Assembly: GCA_951812615.1 (NCBI GenBank)
Contig: CATOSU010000001.1
Location: forward strand, 868,001 to 932,000
Source of the DNA: an uncultured Paracoccaceae bacterium
Lineage (GTDB): Bacteria; Pseudomonadota; Alphaproteobacteria; Rhodobacterales; Rhodobacteraceae
DNA: 64,000 bases
Direction: 5' to 3'
The first letter of the stretch is position 1. Every line of letters begins with the position of its first letter. Of the stretch, positions 40,862-50,511 are shown in pieces. A model generated the notes under the pieces. That model was not told the origin of the DNA. It saw nothing but the letters and a program-made list of their open reading frames with translations, and did not search any database. A program made the translations under genes and the position numbers.

Positions 40862-41536
40862 ATGACCATGGACCCTTCCGATCTCGACGCCCTGTTTGCC
40901 CGGCGCTATTCCTGCCGCGGGTTCCGGCCCGACCCGGTGCCGCGCGATGTGATCGAGGCGATCATCGCCACCGCCCGGCTCAGCCCCAGCTGGTGCAACG
41001 CCCAGCCCTGGCAGCTGGTGGTGACCAGCGGCGCCGAGACCGCGGCCTTCCGCGCGGCACTGATGCAGGCGGTCACCTCGGGCGCCCCGGCGCCGGACCT
41101 GCCGTTTCCATCGGGCTATTCCGGGGTCTATCAGGACCGCCGGCGCACCTGCGGCTGGCAGCTCTACGAAGCCGTCGGGGTCACCAAGGGGGACCGCGAA
41201 GGCTCGGCCCGCCAGACCATGCAGAATTTTGACCTGTTCGGCGCCCCGCATATGGTGATGCTGAGCAGCCCGGCCGAGCTCGGCCCCTATGGCGCGCTGG
41301 ATTGCGGCGGGTTCGTCACCGCCTTCTGCATCGCCGCACAGGCGCATGGCGTGGACACGATCCCACAGGCCGCCGTGGCCAGCTATGCCCCTTTCATCCA
41401 CGACTATTTCGGCATCGGTGAAGACCGGCTGGTGCTGTGCGCGATCTCTTTCGGATATGGCGATCCCGACCATCCGGCCAACGCGTTCCGCACCGGGCGG
41501 GCAGAGGTGACCGATCTGGTCGACTGGCGGGGCTGA
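40862..41536 (+). CDS. Nitroreductase family protein
   Basis: This 224-residue FMN-dependent oxidoreductase has the family start [20 protein letters not shown] with FMN-phosphate Arg residues, [17 protein letters not shown] in helix 3, and [20 protein letters not shown], then [13 protein letters not shown] at the C-terminus. Members reduce nitroaromatics, quinones or flavins with NAD(P)H; substrate unknown. It precedes dtd by one base and is probably co-transcribed with it. Confidence 0.9.
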   Translation: MTMDPSDLDALFARRYSCRGFRPDPVPRDVIEAIIATARLSPSWCNAQPWQLVVTSGAETAAFRAALMQAVTSGAPAPDLPFPSGYSGVYQDRRRTCGWQLYEAVGVTKGDREGSARQTMQNFDLFGAPHMVMLSSPAELGPYGALDCGGFVTAFCIAAQAHGVDTIPQAAVASYAPFIHDYFGIGEDRLVLCAISFGYGDPDHPANAFRTGRAEVTDLVDWRG

Positions 41537-41537
41537 C

Positions 41538-41975
41538 ATGCGCGCATTGGTGCAAAGAGTATCCCGGGCCAGCGTCACCGTAGCCGAAGAGAAGATTGCA
41601 CAGATCGGGCCGGGGCTGATGATCCTGATCTGCGCCATGCAGGGCGATACCGAGGCACAGGCTGACCGGCTGGCCGCGAAAATCGCCCGGCTGCGCATTT
41701 TCCGAGACGACGGGGGCCGGATGAACCGGTCGCTTCTGGACACTGGCGGCGCGGCGCTGGTGGTGAGCCAGTTCACGCTGGCCGCGGACACGTCGCGCGG
41801 CAACCGCCCGGGGTTTTCCACGGCCGCTGCACCGGCTGATGGCGAGCGGCTTTATGAATACTTCGCGGCGCAGATGACAGCGCAGGGGGTCGACGTGCAA
41901 ACCGGGCGTTTCGGCGCCGACATGGCCGTTGCGCTTGTCAATGACGGGCCGGTGACCATCTGGATGGAGAGTTGA
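41538..41975 (+). CDS. dtd: D-aminoacyl-tRNA deacylase
   Basis: The 145-residue protein hydrolyses D-aminoacyl-tRNAs and Gly-tRNA(Ala), preventing D-amino acids from entering protein. It begins [15 protein letters not shown] and has the catalytic SQFTL motif (near residue 75) and the cross-subunit NDGPVTIW motif near the C-terminus, which carries the Gly-cisPro pair. It lies 1 base after the nitroreductase gene and 4 bases before the glycerate kinase gene. Confidence 0.95.
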   Translation: MRALVQRVSRASVTVAEEKIAQIGPGLMILICAMQGDTEAQADRLAAKIARLRIFRDDGGRMNRSLLDTGGAALVVSQFTLAADTSRGNRPGFSTAAAPADGERLYEYFAAQMTAQGVDVQTGRFGADMAVALVNDGPVTIWMES

Positions 41976-41979
41976 ACCG

Positions 41980-43089
41980 ATGACACCCTTGCTGCAGCAG
42001 GCCCTGTCCTTCTGGTCCGCCGGCGTCGCTGCCGTCGACGGCTACACCGCGACCCGCGCCGCCCTGACACGCACACCGGCACAGCCGGCAAAAATCCTCG
42101 CCGTGGGCAAGGCCGCCGGGGCAATGACCCGCGCCGCGCTGGAGATGTGCGGCGACGTGCCCGCGCTGGTGGTGACCAAGGACGGCCATGCCGGCGGCCT
42201 GCCCGATCATGTGGAGGTGATCGAGGCCGCGCACCCGGTTCCGGACGCCCGCAGCCTGCAGGGCGGACGGGCCCTGCGCGCCGCGGTTCAGGCCATGCCC
42301 GAAGCCGGTGAACTGCTGTTGCTGGTATCGGGCGGCGCGTCGTCCCTGGCCGAAGACCCGGTTCCCGGCAAAACGCTGGACGACCTGACCCGGCTGAACC
42401 GGCAGATGCTGGCACAGGGGCTGGATATCGGCGCCATGAACCGCAAGCGGCGCAAGCTGAGCCGGCTCAAGGGCGGGCGGCTGCTGGATTACCTGTTCAG
42501 CGGCAGCGTGCGGGTGCTGGCCATTTCCGACGTGCCGCAGGACGACATCAGCGTGATCGGATCGGGCATCGGTGCCGCGCTGCCCGAGCGGCGGTTCGAC
42601 TACGCCGCCGAGATCGTGGCCAGCAACAGCCACGCCCGGGCTGCTGCCGCCGCCGCTGCGGAGGCTGCCGGTCACAGCGTGCTGGCGAACGAGGAATGCC
42701 TGCACGACGATCTGGAGATGCTGGCACCGCGGATCGGAGCGCGCCTGCGCGACATGCCGGAAGGCGCGCTGATCCTCGGCGGGGAGCCGACCGTGGTTCT
42801 GCCCGAAAATCCCGGACGCGGCGGGCGCAATCAGGCGCTGGCCCTGGCGCTGGCAAAGGAAATCACGGGCTATCCCGACATGGCGGTCATCGTTGGCGGA
42901 ACCGACGGATCGGACGGGCCGACCGACGCCGCCGGCGGTGTGGTTGACGGCAACACATGGGGCGACGGTGCGGCAGACGCGCTGGCCCGTGCCGACAGCG
43001 GCACATGGCTGGAGGCCAACGGCGCATTGCTGACGACCGGACCGACGGGGACCAATGTGATGGACCTGATCGTGGCGCTGCGGGCCTGA
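41980..43089 (+). CDS. Glycerate 2-kinase (MOFRL/DUF4147 family)
   Basis: This 369-residue protein belongs to the family named TtuD or GckA, annotated both as hydroxypyruvate reductase and glycerate 2-kinase; the kinase activity is the better supported. It has LAVGKAAGAMTRAALEMCG, LLVSGGASSLAEDPVPG, a Lys-rich loop near NRKRRKLSRLKGGRLLD, and the MOFRL domain PGRGGRNQALALALAKEI with GGTDGSDGPTDAAGG. It would phosphorylate D-glycerate to 2-phosphoglycerate. It follows dtd closely. Confidence 0.88.
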   Translation: MTPLLQQALSFWSAGVAAVDGYTATRAALTRTPAQPAKILAVGKAAGAMTRAALEMCGDVPALVVTKDGHAGGLPDHVEVIEAAHPVPDARSLQGGRALRAAVQAMPEAGELLLLVSGGASSLAEDPVPGKTLDDLTRLNRQMLAQGLDIGAMNRKRRKLSRLKGGRLLDYLFSGSVRVLAISDVPQDDISVIGSGIGAALPERRFDYAAEIVASNSHARAAAAAAAEAAGHSVLANEECLHDDLEMLAPRIGARLRDMPEGALILGGEPTVVLPENPGRGGRNQALALALAKEITGYPDMAVIVGGTDGSDGPTDAAGGVVDGNTWGDGAADALARADSGTWLEANGALLTTGPTGTNVMDLIVALRA

Positions 43090-43228
43090 GATGCAGGGCA
43101 CGACCGGGCGCTGACAGCGGGAGCCAAACCGCGCATGGGCCCAATTGCGCGATGACGGGCAGGCCGGAGCTGACCGCGGGCGCCGGATCCGCTTGACAGC
43201 GCAGGCCGGCGGCAGAACAGTCGCGGTC

Positions 43229-45226
43229 ATGACCCAGGCCCCGAACCCCCTCCGCGACATCGAAGAACTGCCCGACATGGGCATCACGCTCAGCGATGGC
43301 TGCCGCCTGTCGGCCCGGGTCTGGCGCCCGGTCGACGCCGGTGACGATCCGGTGCCGGCAATCCTCGAATACCTGCCCTACCGCAAGCGCGACGGCACCA
43401 CCGCGCGGGACGCGCTGACGCATCCGTATTTCGCCCGGCGCGGCTATGCCTGCATCCGCGTGGACATGCGCGGCAATGGCGACAGCGAAGGCCTGATGGC
43501 CGACGAATACACACAGCAGGAACTCGACGACGCGGTCGAAATCATCAACTGGCTGGCGGCGCAGGACTGGTGTTCCGGCACCGTGGGCATGATGGGAATC
43601 AGCTGGGGCGGCTTCAATTCGCTGCAGGTCGCGGCAATGCAGCCCGATCCGCTCAAGGCGATCATCACGCTCTGTTCCACGGTGGACCGGTTTGCCGACG
43701 ACATCCATTACAAGGGCGGCTGTCTGCTGAACGAAAACCTCGGCTGGGGCGCAACGATGTGGTCCTATTCCTCACGCGCGCCGGACCCGGCGCTGGTGGG
43801 CGACAAATGGCGCGACATGTGGCTGGAGCGGCTGGAGAATGAACCGTTCCTGCCGGCGCTGTGGCTGAAGCACCAGCGGCGCGACGCCTACTGGCGGCAC
43901 GGGTCGGTGTGCGAGGATTATCCGGCGATCCGGGCCAAGGTGCTGGCGGTCGGCGGCTGGGGCGATGCGTACAAGAACGCAGTGCCCGCGCTGGTCGAGA
44001 ACGTGCCGGGTGCCAAGGGAATCATCGGCCCGTGGGTGCACAAATACCCGCATTTCGCCGTGCCCGAACCCCGGATCGGCTTTCTGCAGGAGGCGCTGCG
44101 CTGGTGGGACCGGTGGCTGAAGGACATCGACACCGGGGTCGCGGACGATCCCGACTACCGGGCCTACCTGATGGACGGGGTACGGCCGGCAACGTGGTAC
44201 CTGGAACGGCCGGGCCGCTGGATTGCTGAACATGGCGGGGCAACAAACCACCTACCCACGCAAACGCTGTATCTGACCGATGCGGGGCTGAGCCCGGATG
44301 CGGCGCCGCTGTCGGCGCAGGTCTGCTCGCCACAGGATTGCGGCGCCGACGCGGGTGAATTCTGTGCCATCTGGCTGGGCCCGGAACTGCCCGGTGATCA
44401 GCGGCGCGACGACGCGCTCAGCGTCTGTTTCGACAGCGCGCCGATGGGCTCGGACACCGATATCGTCGGCGCCCCGCGCCTGCGGCTGACACTGACCTCC
44501 GACAGGCCGCAGGCGCAGATCGCCGTGCGCCTGAACCATATCCACCCCGACGGCGCCTCGACCCGCATCACCTATGGCGTGCTCAACCTCAGCCACCGCA
44601 GCGACCGCGCCAATCCCGCCACCCTGACGCCGGGTCGCGAAACCGAGGTTGCGCTGGATCTCGACCATATCGCCTATCGCGTCCCGAAAGGGCACCGGAT
44701 CCGCGTGGCCGTGTCCACCGCTTACTGGCCGCTGATCTGGCCGTCGCCTGACGCAGCCACGCTGCAGCTTGCGGCGGGGCAGCTGGACCTGCCGGTCCGG
44801 CCGGCGGCCGACAAGGCCGAATGGACCTTTCCGCCCCCCGACGCGGATGCCCCGCTGAACGCGGAAAGCTTGCGCGAACCGGCGCATATCCGGCGGCAGG
44901 AAACCGATCTGAACACCGGCATCGTGTCGCTGGTGCTGGAGGATGATTTCGGCGAGATCCGGTTCCGCGATCACGGCCTGACCGACGGCAGCATTGCCCG
45001 CGAAGTATGGTCGATCCATCCCGACGACCCTCTCTCGGCCCGCGGGCGCATTCACTGGACCGACGAAATGGGCCGCGACGATTGGCAGCTGCGCACAGAG
45101 GCGACATGCGAGATGTGGTCGGACGCGATCAGTTTCCATATTCGCGCAAAGATTGAAGCCTACGAAAATCAAGAGCTTATCTTTGAGAAGGCGGTTGAGG
45201 AGAGCATTCCGCGCGATCACATCTGA
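43229..45226 (+). CDS. CocE/NonD family hydrolase
   Basis: This 665-residue serine hydrolase has the alpha/beta-hydrolase domain with nucleophile Ser in MMGISWGGFNSLQ, preceded by YACIRVDMRGNGDSEG, and a C-terminal jelly-roll domain (SDRPQAQIAVRLNHIHPDG ... HRIRVAVSTAYWPLIWPSPD). Relatives include cocaine esterase, cephalosporin acylases and X-Pro dipeptidyl-peptidases. It is immediately upstream of a dipeptide-type ABC importer, so an imported peptide or amide is a likely substrate; that is inference. ATG 43229 gives a normal-length N-terminus. Confidence 0.88.
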   Translation: MTQAPNPLRDIEELPDMGITLSDGCRLSARVWRPVDAGDDPVPAILEYLPYRKRDGTTARDALTHPYFARRGYACIRVDMRGNGDSEGLMADEYTQQELDDAVEIINWLAAQDWCSGTVGMMGISWGGFNSLQVAAMQPDPLKAIITLCSTVDRFADDIHYKGGCLLNENLGWGATMWSYSSRAPDPALVGDKWRDMWLERLENEPFLPALWLKHQRRDAYWRHGSVCEDYPAIRAKVLAVGGWGDAYKNAVPALVENVPGAKGIIGPWVHKYPHFAVPEPRIGFLQEALRWWDRWLKDIDTGVADDPDYRAYLMDGVRPATWYLERPGRWIAEHGGATNHLPTQTLYLTDAGLSPDAAPLSAQVCSPQDCGADAGEFCAIWLGPELPGDQRRDDALSVCFDSAPMGSDTDIVGAPRLRLTLTSDRPQAQIAVRLNHIHPDGASTRITYGVLNLSHRSDRANPATLTPGRETEVALDLDHIAYRVPKGHRIRVAVSTAYWPLIWPSPDAATLQLAAGQLDLPVRPAADKAEWTFPPPDADAPLNAESLREPAHIRRQETDLNTGIVSLVLEDDFGEIRFRDHGLTDGSIAREVWSIHPDDPLSARGRIHWTDEMGRDDWQLRTEATCEMWSDAISFHIRAKIEAYENQELIFEKAVEESIPRDHI

Positions 45227-45345
45227 ACTCTGCGGCGCCACTTGAGGACTTCGGGCTTGCCCGATGCCATTAAATGCGCAAACCTGACCCCGGGATTTTA
45301 CAAACGCGCCGTAAGATGCGCGGACACAAAAACTGGGAGATCCAA

Positions 45346-46929
45346 ATGAAAGACCAACTCAACTATCTGGCGGGCCGTGTTTCCGCCGGCCTGATGTCGC
45401 GCCGCGAATTCATGGGCCGCGCCGCTGCCCTCGGCCTGACCGCCGCTGCCGCCAATACCCTGCTGTCCACCCGCGTCATGGCCGACGGCCCGAAGAAGGG
45501 TGGCACGATCCGCATGGGTGTGCAGGGCGGCTCCACCACCGACAGCCTCGATCCGGCACTGGCCGCAAACCAGACACCGCTGCTGGTCGGCCGCATGTGG
45601 GGCGAACCGCTGGTCGAACTGGCCGATGGCGGTGGTGTGCAGGGCAAGGTCGCCGAGAGCTTTGAAGGCTCCGCGGACGCCGCAACATGGCGGTTCAAGA
45701 TCCGCAACGGCATCACCTTCTCCAACGGTCAGAGCGTGACCGCCGAGGACGCGGCCAAATCGCTGCTGCGCCATTCCAACGAAGACGCCAAATCCGGCGC
45801 GCTGGGCATCATGCGCGGGGTCAAGGAAGTGACCACCGACGGTGACACCGTTGTCGTGCAGCTCAACGGCCCGAACGCCGACCTGCCCTACCTGATGGCC
45901 GACTATCACCTGCTGATCCAGCCGGGCGGCGGCATGGACGACCCGACCGCAGCCATCGGCACCGGCCCCTATATCCTGAAAGAAGTGGATATGGGTGTGC
46001 GCTTTATTGCCGAGAAGAACCCGAACTACTGGGATGCGGATATCGGTCACGCCAACGAGATCGAGATCATTGTCATCAACGACAACACCGCCCGCGTGGC
46101 CGCGCTGCAGTCGGGTCAGGTGAACATCATCGACCGTGTGCCGCCGCGCACCGCCGGACTGGTCAATCGTGCGCCGAGCATCGACGTACGCACAACCTCC
46201 GGTCCGGGCCATTACGTGTTCATCGCTCACGTGAACACCGCGCCGTTCGACAATCAGGATGTGATGATGGCGCTGAAATACGGCATCAACCGTCAGGAAA
46301 TGGTCGACAAGATCCTGCACGGCTATGGCTCGATCGGCAACGACACCCCGATCAGCGCCGCCTATCCGTATTACACCGAGTTCGAACAGCGCGATTACGA
46401 TCCGGACAAGGCCGCGCATCACTGGAAGAAGTCGGGCCACGATCAGCCGATTCTGCTGCGCACCTCGGAAAACTCCTTCCCGGGCGCACCGGACGCGGCA
46501 GCACTGTTCCAGCAATCCTGTCAGGCCGCCGGCATCCCGATGGAGATCAAGCGCGAGCCCAATGACGGCTACTGGTCCGAGGTCTGGAATGCCAAGCCGT
46601 TCTGCACCAGCTACTGGGGCGGACGCCCGACACAGGACCAGATGTTCACAACCGCCTACCTGTCGACCGCGGACTGGAATGACACCCGGTTCAACAGCGC
46701 ACGCTTCGACGAACTGCTGGTCGCGGCCCGGGCCGAACTGGACGACGCCAAGCGCACCGCGATGTATGCCGAAATGGGCGGCATCCTGCGTGACACCGGC
46801 GGCCTGATCTGTCCGATGTTCAACGACTTCATCGACGCCACAACCGACCGGGTTGCCGGCTGGGTCGATGGCGCCGCGGGCTTTGCCCTGATGAACAGCT
46901 ACGCGCCGCTGAAAATGTGGGTCGCCTAA
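45346..46929 (+). CDS. Dipeptide/oligopeptide-type ABC transporter substrate-binding protein
   Basis: This 527-residue periplasmic binding protein belongs to family 5 (DppA/OppA/NikA). The N-terminus is a Tat signal with SRREFMGRAAALGL and cleavage near residue 47 (STRVMADGPKKG). Typical segments are TWRFKIRNGITFSNGQSVTA, AIGTGPYILKEVDMGVRFIA and KNPNYWDADIGHANEIEI. GGGAG precedes the ATG. It is followed by two permeases and a fused ATPase in order. The Tat route suggests folding before export; the ligand is unknown. Confidence 0.92.
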   Translation: MKDQLNYLAGRVSAGLMSRREFMGRAAALGLTAAAANTLLSTRVMADGPKKGGTIRMGVQGGSTTDSLDPALAANQTPLLVGRMWGEPLVELADGGGVQGKVAESFEGSADAATWRFKIRNGITFSNGQSVTAEDAAKSLLRHSNEDAKSGALGIMRGVKEVTTDGDTVVVQLNGPNADLPYLMADYHLLIQPGGGMDDPTAAIGTGPYILKEVDMGVRFIAEKNPNYWDADIGHANEIEIIVINDNTARVAALQSGQVNIIDRVPPRTAGLVNRAPSIDVRTTSGPGHYVFIAHVNTAPFDNQDVMMALKYGINRQEMVDKILHGYGSIGNDTPISAAYPYYTEFEQRDYDPDKAAHHWKKSGHDQPILLRTSENSFPGAPDAAALFQQSCQAAGIPMEIKREPNDGYWSEVWNAKPFCTSYWGGRPTQDQMFTTAYLSTADWNDTRFNSARFDELLVAARAELDDAKRTAMYAEMGGILRDTGGLICPMFNDFIDATTDRVAGWVDGAAGFALMNSYAPLKMWVA

Positions 46930-46933
46930 GGGC

Positions 46934-47893
46934 ATGTCACCCATCCTGAAACTCCTGACCCAGCGCATCGCGCTGGGTCTGCTGCTTCTTTTCCTCGTCT
47001 CGGTCCTGATCTTTGCGGGCACGATCATTTTGCCCGGGGACGTGGCACAATCCATTCTGGGTCAGTCTGCGACCCCCGAAGCGCTGGCCAACCTGCGCGC
47101 CGAGCTGGGTCTGAACGAACCGCCCGTGCAGCGCTATTTCGCCTGGCTGGGCGGCGTGTTCCAGGGCGATCTTGGCACCGCGCTGACCTCGGGACAGGAC
47201 ATCGCGACCTCCATCGGCAAACGGCTGGGCAACACCCTGTTCCTTGCGTTCTGGTCCGCGATCATCGCCGTTCCGCTGGCGATCTTTCTGGGCCTGCTGG
47301 CGGTGCGTTACCGCGAGCGCTGGCCGGACAAGCTGATTTCGGCGGTCACGCTGGCCTCAATCTCGGTCCCCGAATTCCTGATCGGCTACATCCTGATGTT
47401 CTTCATCGGGGTGAAGCTGCGGCTGTTCCCGCCGACCGCGATCAGTTTCCGCGCCGACGCCGACCTGCTGACCAAACTCGAGGCGATTGCCCTGCCGATC
47501 GCGGTGCTGACGCTGGTGGTGCTGGCACATATGATGCGGATGACCCGCGCCGCGATCCTGAACGTGATGCAGTCGGCCTATATCGAAACGGCCGAACTCA
47601 AGGGCCTGCGCATGTTCACCATCATCTGGAAACATGCCTTCCCCAACTCCATCGCTCCGGTCGTGAACGTGGTGATGCTGAACCTTGCCTACCTCGTGGT
47701 TGGCGTGGTCGTCGTGGAAGTGGTGTTCGTCTATCCCGGCATGGGTGGCTATCTGGTTGACCACGTGTCGAAACGCGACATTCCAGTGGTGCAGGCCTGT
47801 GGCCTGATCTTCGCGGCCGTCTATATCGGCCTGAACCTGATCGCCGACGTCGTGTCGATCCTCGCCAATCCGCGCCTGCGGCATCCGAAATAG
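46934..47893 (+). CDS. ABC transporter permease, DppB-type
   Basis: This 319-residue inner-membrane permease has six predicted helices and a large periplasmic loop after helix 1. The ATPase-contacting EAA loop is ETAELKGLRMFTIIWKHAFP. It pairs with the DppC-type permease encoded 10 bases downstream. LGLNEPPVQRYFAWLGGVFQ in the first loop is typical of DppB. It starts 4 bases after the binding protein's stop. Confidence 0.93.
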   Translation: MSPILKLLTQRIALGLLLLFLVSVLIFAGTIILPGDVAQSILGQSATPEALANLRAELGLNEPPVQRYFAWLGGVFQGDLGTALTSGQDIATSIGKRLGNTLFLAFWSAIIAVPLAIFLGLLAVRYRERWPDKLISAVTLASISVPEFLIGYILMFFIGVKLRLFPPTAISFRADADLLTKLEAIALPIAVLTLVVLAHMMRMTRAAILNVMQSAYIETAELKGLRMFTIIWKHAFPNSIAPVVNVVMLNLAYLVVGVVVVEVVFVYPGMGGYLVDHVSKRDIPVVQACGLIFAAVYIGLNLIADVVSILANPRLRHPK

Positions 47894-47903
47894 GGAGGCA
47901 GTC

Positions 47904-48719
47904 ATGAGAATACCCCCTGCCGCCCTGATCGGGCTGTTCTTCACCACGCTCTATTTCCTGATGGCGATCTTCGCGCCCCTGATCGCGCCCTATGGCATGG
48001 CCGAGATCGTCAGTCCGGAAATCTGGGCTCCCTCTTCGCCGGAATACCTGCTCGGCACCGACAATCTGGGCCGCGACCTGCTGAGCCGGATGATCTATGG
48101 CGGGCGCACGACGATCTTCATCGCCACGGCGGCAACGATCATCAGCTTCACCACCGGGTCGATCCTCGGCTTCTTTGCCGCCGTCATGGGCGGCTGGGTG
48201 GATCAGGCGCTGAGCCGCGTTGTCGACCTGATCATGTCGATCCCGTCGCTGATCCTTGCACTGGTGATCCTGTCGGTGACACCGATCACGGTGCCTGTGC
48301 TGATCCTCATCATGGGGCTTCTGGACGCCACGCGGGTCTTCCGTCTGGCCCGTGCGGTCGCCGTCGATATCAATGTGATGGACTATGTCGAAGCCGCCAA
48401 GCTGCGCGGTGAAGGCCGCGGCTGGATCATCTTCCGGGAAATCCTGCCCAACGCGCTGAGCCCGCTTGTCGCCGAGATGGGCCTGCGGTTCATCTTCATG
48501 GTGCTGTTCATCTCGACGCTCTCGTTCCTCGGACTGGGGGTTCAGCCTCCGGGAGCCGACTGGGGCGGTATCGTGAAAGAGAACGCGGACGGCATCAACT
48601 ACGGGATCGGCGCCGCGCTGTATCCCGCCATCGCCATCGCGACGCTGGCCATTTCGGTCAACCTTGTCGCGGACTGGGTGCTGAACCGCACCACATCGCT
48701 GAAGGGAGGCCGGGGATAA
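47904..48719 (+). CDS. ABC transporter permease, DppC-type
   Basis: This 271-residue permease partners the DppB-type protein. The signature YLLGTDNLGRDLLSRMIYGG follows helix 1, and the EAA loop is EAAKLRGEGRGWIIFREILP. The C-terminus has FLGLGVQPPGADWG, typical of DppC. GGGAGG precedes the ATG. Its stop overlaps the ATPase start by one base (TAATG). Confidence 0.93.
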   Translation: MRIPPAALIGLFFTTLYFLMAIFAPLIAPYGMAEIVSPEIWAPSSPEYLLGTDNLGRDLLSRMIYGGRTTIFIATAATIISFTTGSILGFFAAVMGGWVDQALSRVVDLIMSIPSLILALVILSVTPITVPVLILIMGLLDATRVFRLARAVAVDINVMDYVEAAKLRGEGRGWIIFREILPNALSPLVAEMGLRFIFMVLFISTLSFLGLGVQPPGADWGGIVKENADGINYGIGAALYPAIAIATLAISVNLVADWVLNRTTSLKGGRG

Positions 48720-50356
48720 TGGCAGACAATCTCGTCAAAGTCCGCGGTCTGAAGATCGGGGCCACCGTCTATCCGCCCGGCGAAAAACCGCATGACATCG
48801 AAATCGTGCACGGCGTCGATTTCGACCTCGAAAAAGGCAAGGTGCTGGGCCTGATCGGGGAATCCGGCGCCGGCAAGTCCACCATCGGGCTGGCCACGAT
48901 GGCCTATGGCCGCGGCGGTGTGGAAATCACCGGCGGCGAGGTCTGGGTCAACGGGCGCGATATCATGTCCACCTCGCTGGGTGACATCCGCGCCCTGCGG
49001 GGCGGCGAGGTCACATATGTGTCGCAATCCGCGGCCGCGTCCTTCAACCCGGCCAAGAAGATCATGGAACAGGTGACCGAGGCCGCCATCGGCCACGGCA
49101 AGTTTTCCAAACGCAAGGCCGAGGCCCGGGCGGTGGAGCTGTTCCGCAAGCTGGGCCTGCCGGACCCGGAGAACATCGGCAACCGTTACCCGCATCAGGT
49201 GTCCGGCGGGCAGCTGCAACGCTGCATGACCGCGCTGGCGCTGTGCCCGGAGCCGGATCTGGTGGTGTTCGACGAACCCACCACGGCGCTGGACGTGACC
49301 ACGCAAATCGACGTGCTGGCTGCGATCAAGGATGCGATCCGCGACACCGGGGTCGGCGCGCTTTACATCACCCACGATCTGGCCGTCGTTGCGCAGGTCA
49401 GCGACGACATCATGGTGCTGCGCCACGGCAATACCGTGGAATACGGCACCACCGATCAGATCATCAACACACCGAAAGAGGAATACACGCAGGCGCTGGT
49501 GTCGGTGCGCTCCATCGACCACGAGGAAAAGCAACCAACGCCGGAACCGCTGCTGACCGTGCGCAACATCACCGCGCGCTACAAGGGCACGCATTTCGAC
49601 GTTCTGCATGACGTGAATGTCGAACTTCACCCCGGTCAGACACTGGCGGTGGTGGGCGAATCCGGGTCCGGCAAATCCACGCTGGCCCGCGTGATCACCG
49701 GATTGCTGCCGCCCCGCGACGGAACGATCGAATTTTCCGGCCGGACCCTGTCGGCGGCCCTGCCCCAACGCAGCAAGGAAGACCTGCGCGAATTGCAGAT
49801 GATCTACCAGATGGCCGATGTGGCGATGAACCCGCGTCAGACCGTCGGTACGATCATCGGTCGGCCGCTGGAATTCTATTTCGGCCTGAAGGGCAGCGAA
49901 AAGCGCAAGCGCGTGATCGAATTGCTGGACGAGATCGAGATGGGGGTCGAGTTCATCGACCGCTATCCGGCCGAATTGTCGGGCGGTCAGAAACAGCGCG
50001 TCTGCATCGCCCGGTCGCTGGCGGCCAAGCCCAAGCTGATCATCTGCGACGAGGTCACCTCGGCGCTGGATCCGCTGGTGGCCGACGGCATCCTGAAGCT
50101 GTTGTTGCAGTTGCAAAAGATCGAGGACGTGGCCTTTCTGTTCATCACGCACGATCTGGCAACGGTGAAGGCCATCGCCGATTCGATCGCCGTGATGTAC
50201 CAGGGCAAGGTTCAGCGCTACGGATCCAAGTCCCACGTGCTGACGCCGCCATTCGACGATTACACCGACCTGCTGCTGAGCTCGGTGCCGGAAATGAAGC
50301 TGGGCTGGCTCGAAGACGTGATCGCGAACCGCAAGATGGAAAGCGCAGGCAACTGA
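48719..50356 (+). CDS. ABC transporter ATP-binding protein, fused DppD-DppF
   Basis: This 545-residue protein joins both ATPase domains of a dipeptide-type importer in one chain. Domain 1 (about residues 5-260) has Walker A GESGAGKST, signature SGGQLQRCM and Walker B VVFDEPTTALDV. Domain 2 (about 280-540) has GESGSGKST, LSGGQKQRVCIARSLAAKPK and IICDEVTSALDP. Each has the oligopeptide-type C-terminal extension. Separate DppD and DppF subunits are the usual arrangement. A terminator follows 83 bases after the stop. Confidence 0.93.
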   Translation: MADNLVKVRGLKIGATVYPPGEKPHDIEIVHGVDFDLEKGKVLGLIGESGAGKSTIGLATMAYGRGGVEITGGEVWVNGRDIMSTSLGDIRALRGGEVTYVSQSAAASFNPAKKIMEQVTEAAIGHGKFSKRKAEARAVELFRKLGLPDPENIGNRYPHQVSGGQLQRCMTALALCPEPDLVVFDEPTTALDVTTQIDVLAAIKDAIRDTGVGALYITHDLAVVAQVSDDIMVLRHGNTVEYGTTDQIINTPKEEYTQALVSVRSIDHEEKQPTPEPLLTVRNITARYKGTHFDVLHDVNVELHPGQTLAVVGESGSGKSTLARVITGLLPPRDGTIEFSGRTLSAALPQRSKEDLRELQMIYQMADVAMNPRQTVGTIIGRPLEFYFGLKGSEKRKRVIELLDEIEMGVEFIDRYPAELSGGQKQRVCIARSLAAKPKLIICDEVTSALDPLVADGILKLLLQLQKIEDVAFLFITHDLATVKAIADSIAVMYQGKVQRYGSKSHVLTPPFDDYTDLLLSSVPEMKLGWLEDVIANRKMESAGN

Positions 50357-50438
50357 CCCGCGCTTCGCAGGTGGAACCGGACAGGGCGTGACGGCAGCAC
50401 GCCCGCCGGGGCCAGAGGTGACGCGGCGGCATCCCCGA

Positions 50439-50464
50439 CGGGCCAGCGATTGCCGGCCCGTTTT
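50439..50464 (+). terminator. Rho-independent terminator of the ABC importer operon
   Basis: CGGGCC (50439-50444) pairs with GGCCCG (50455-50460) around a loop that adds two further G-C pairs. TTTT follows. It lies 83 bases after the fused ATPase stop. Confidence 0.65.
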
Positions 50465-50511
50465 GATGCCTGCACATGGGGGATGCTTTTGCCGCTGTTT
50501 GCCCGCGGATC

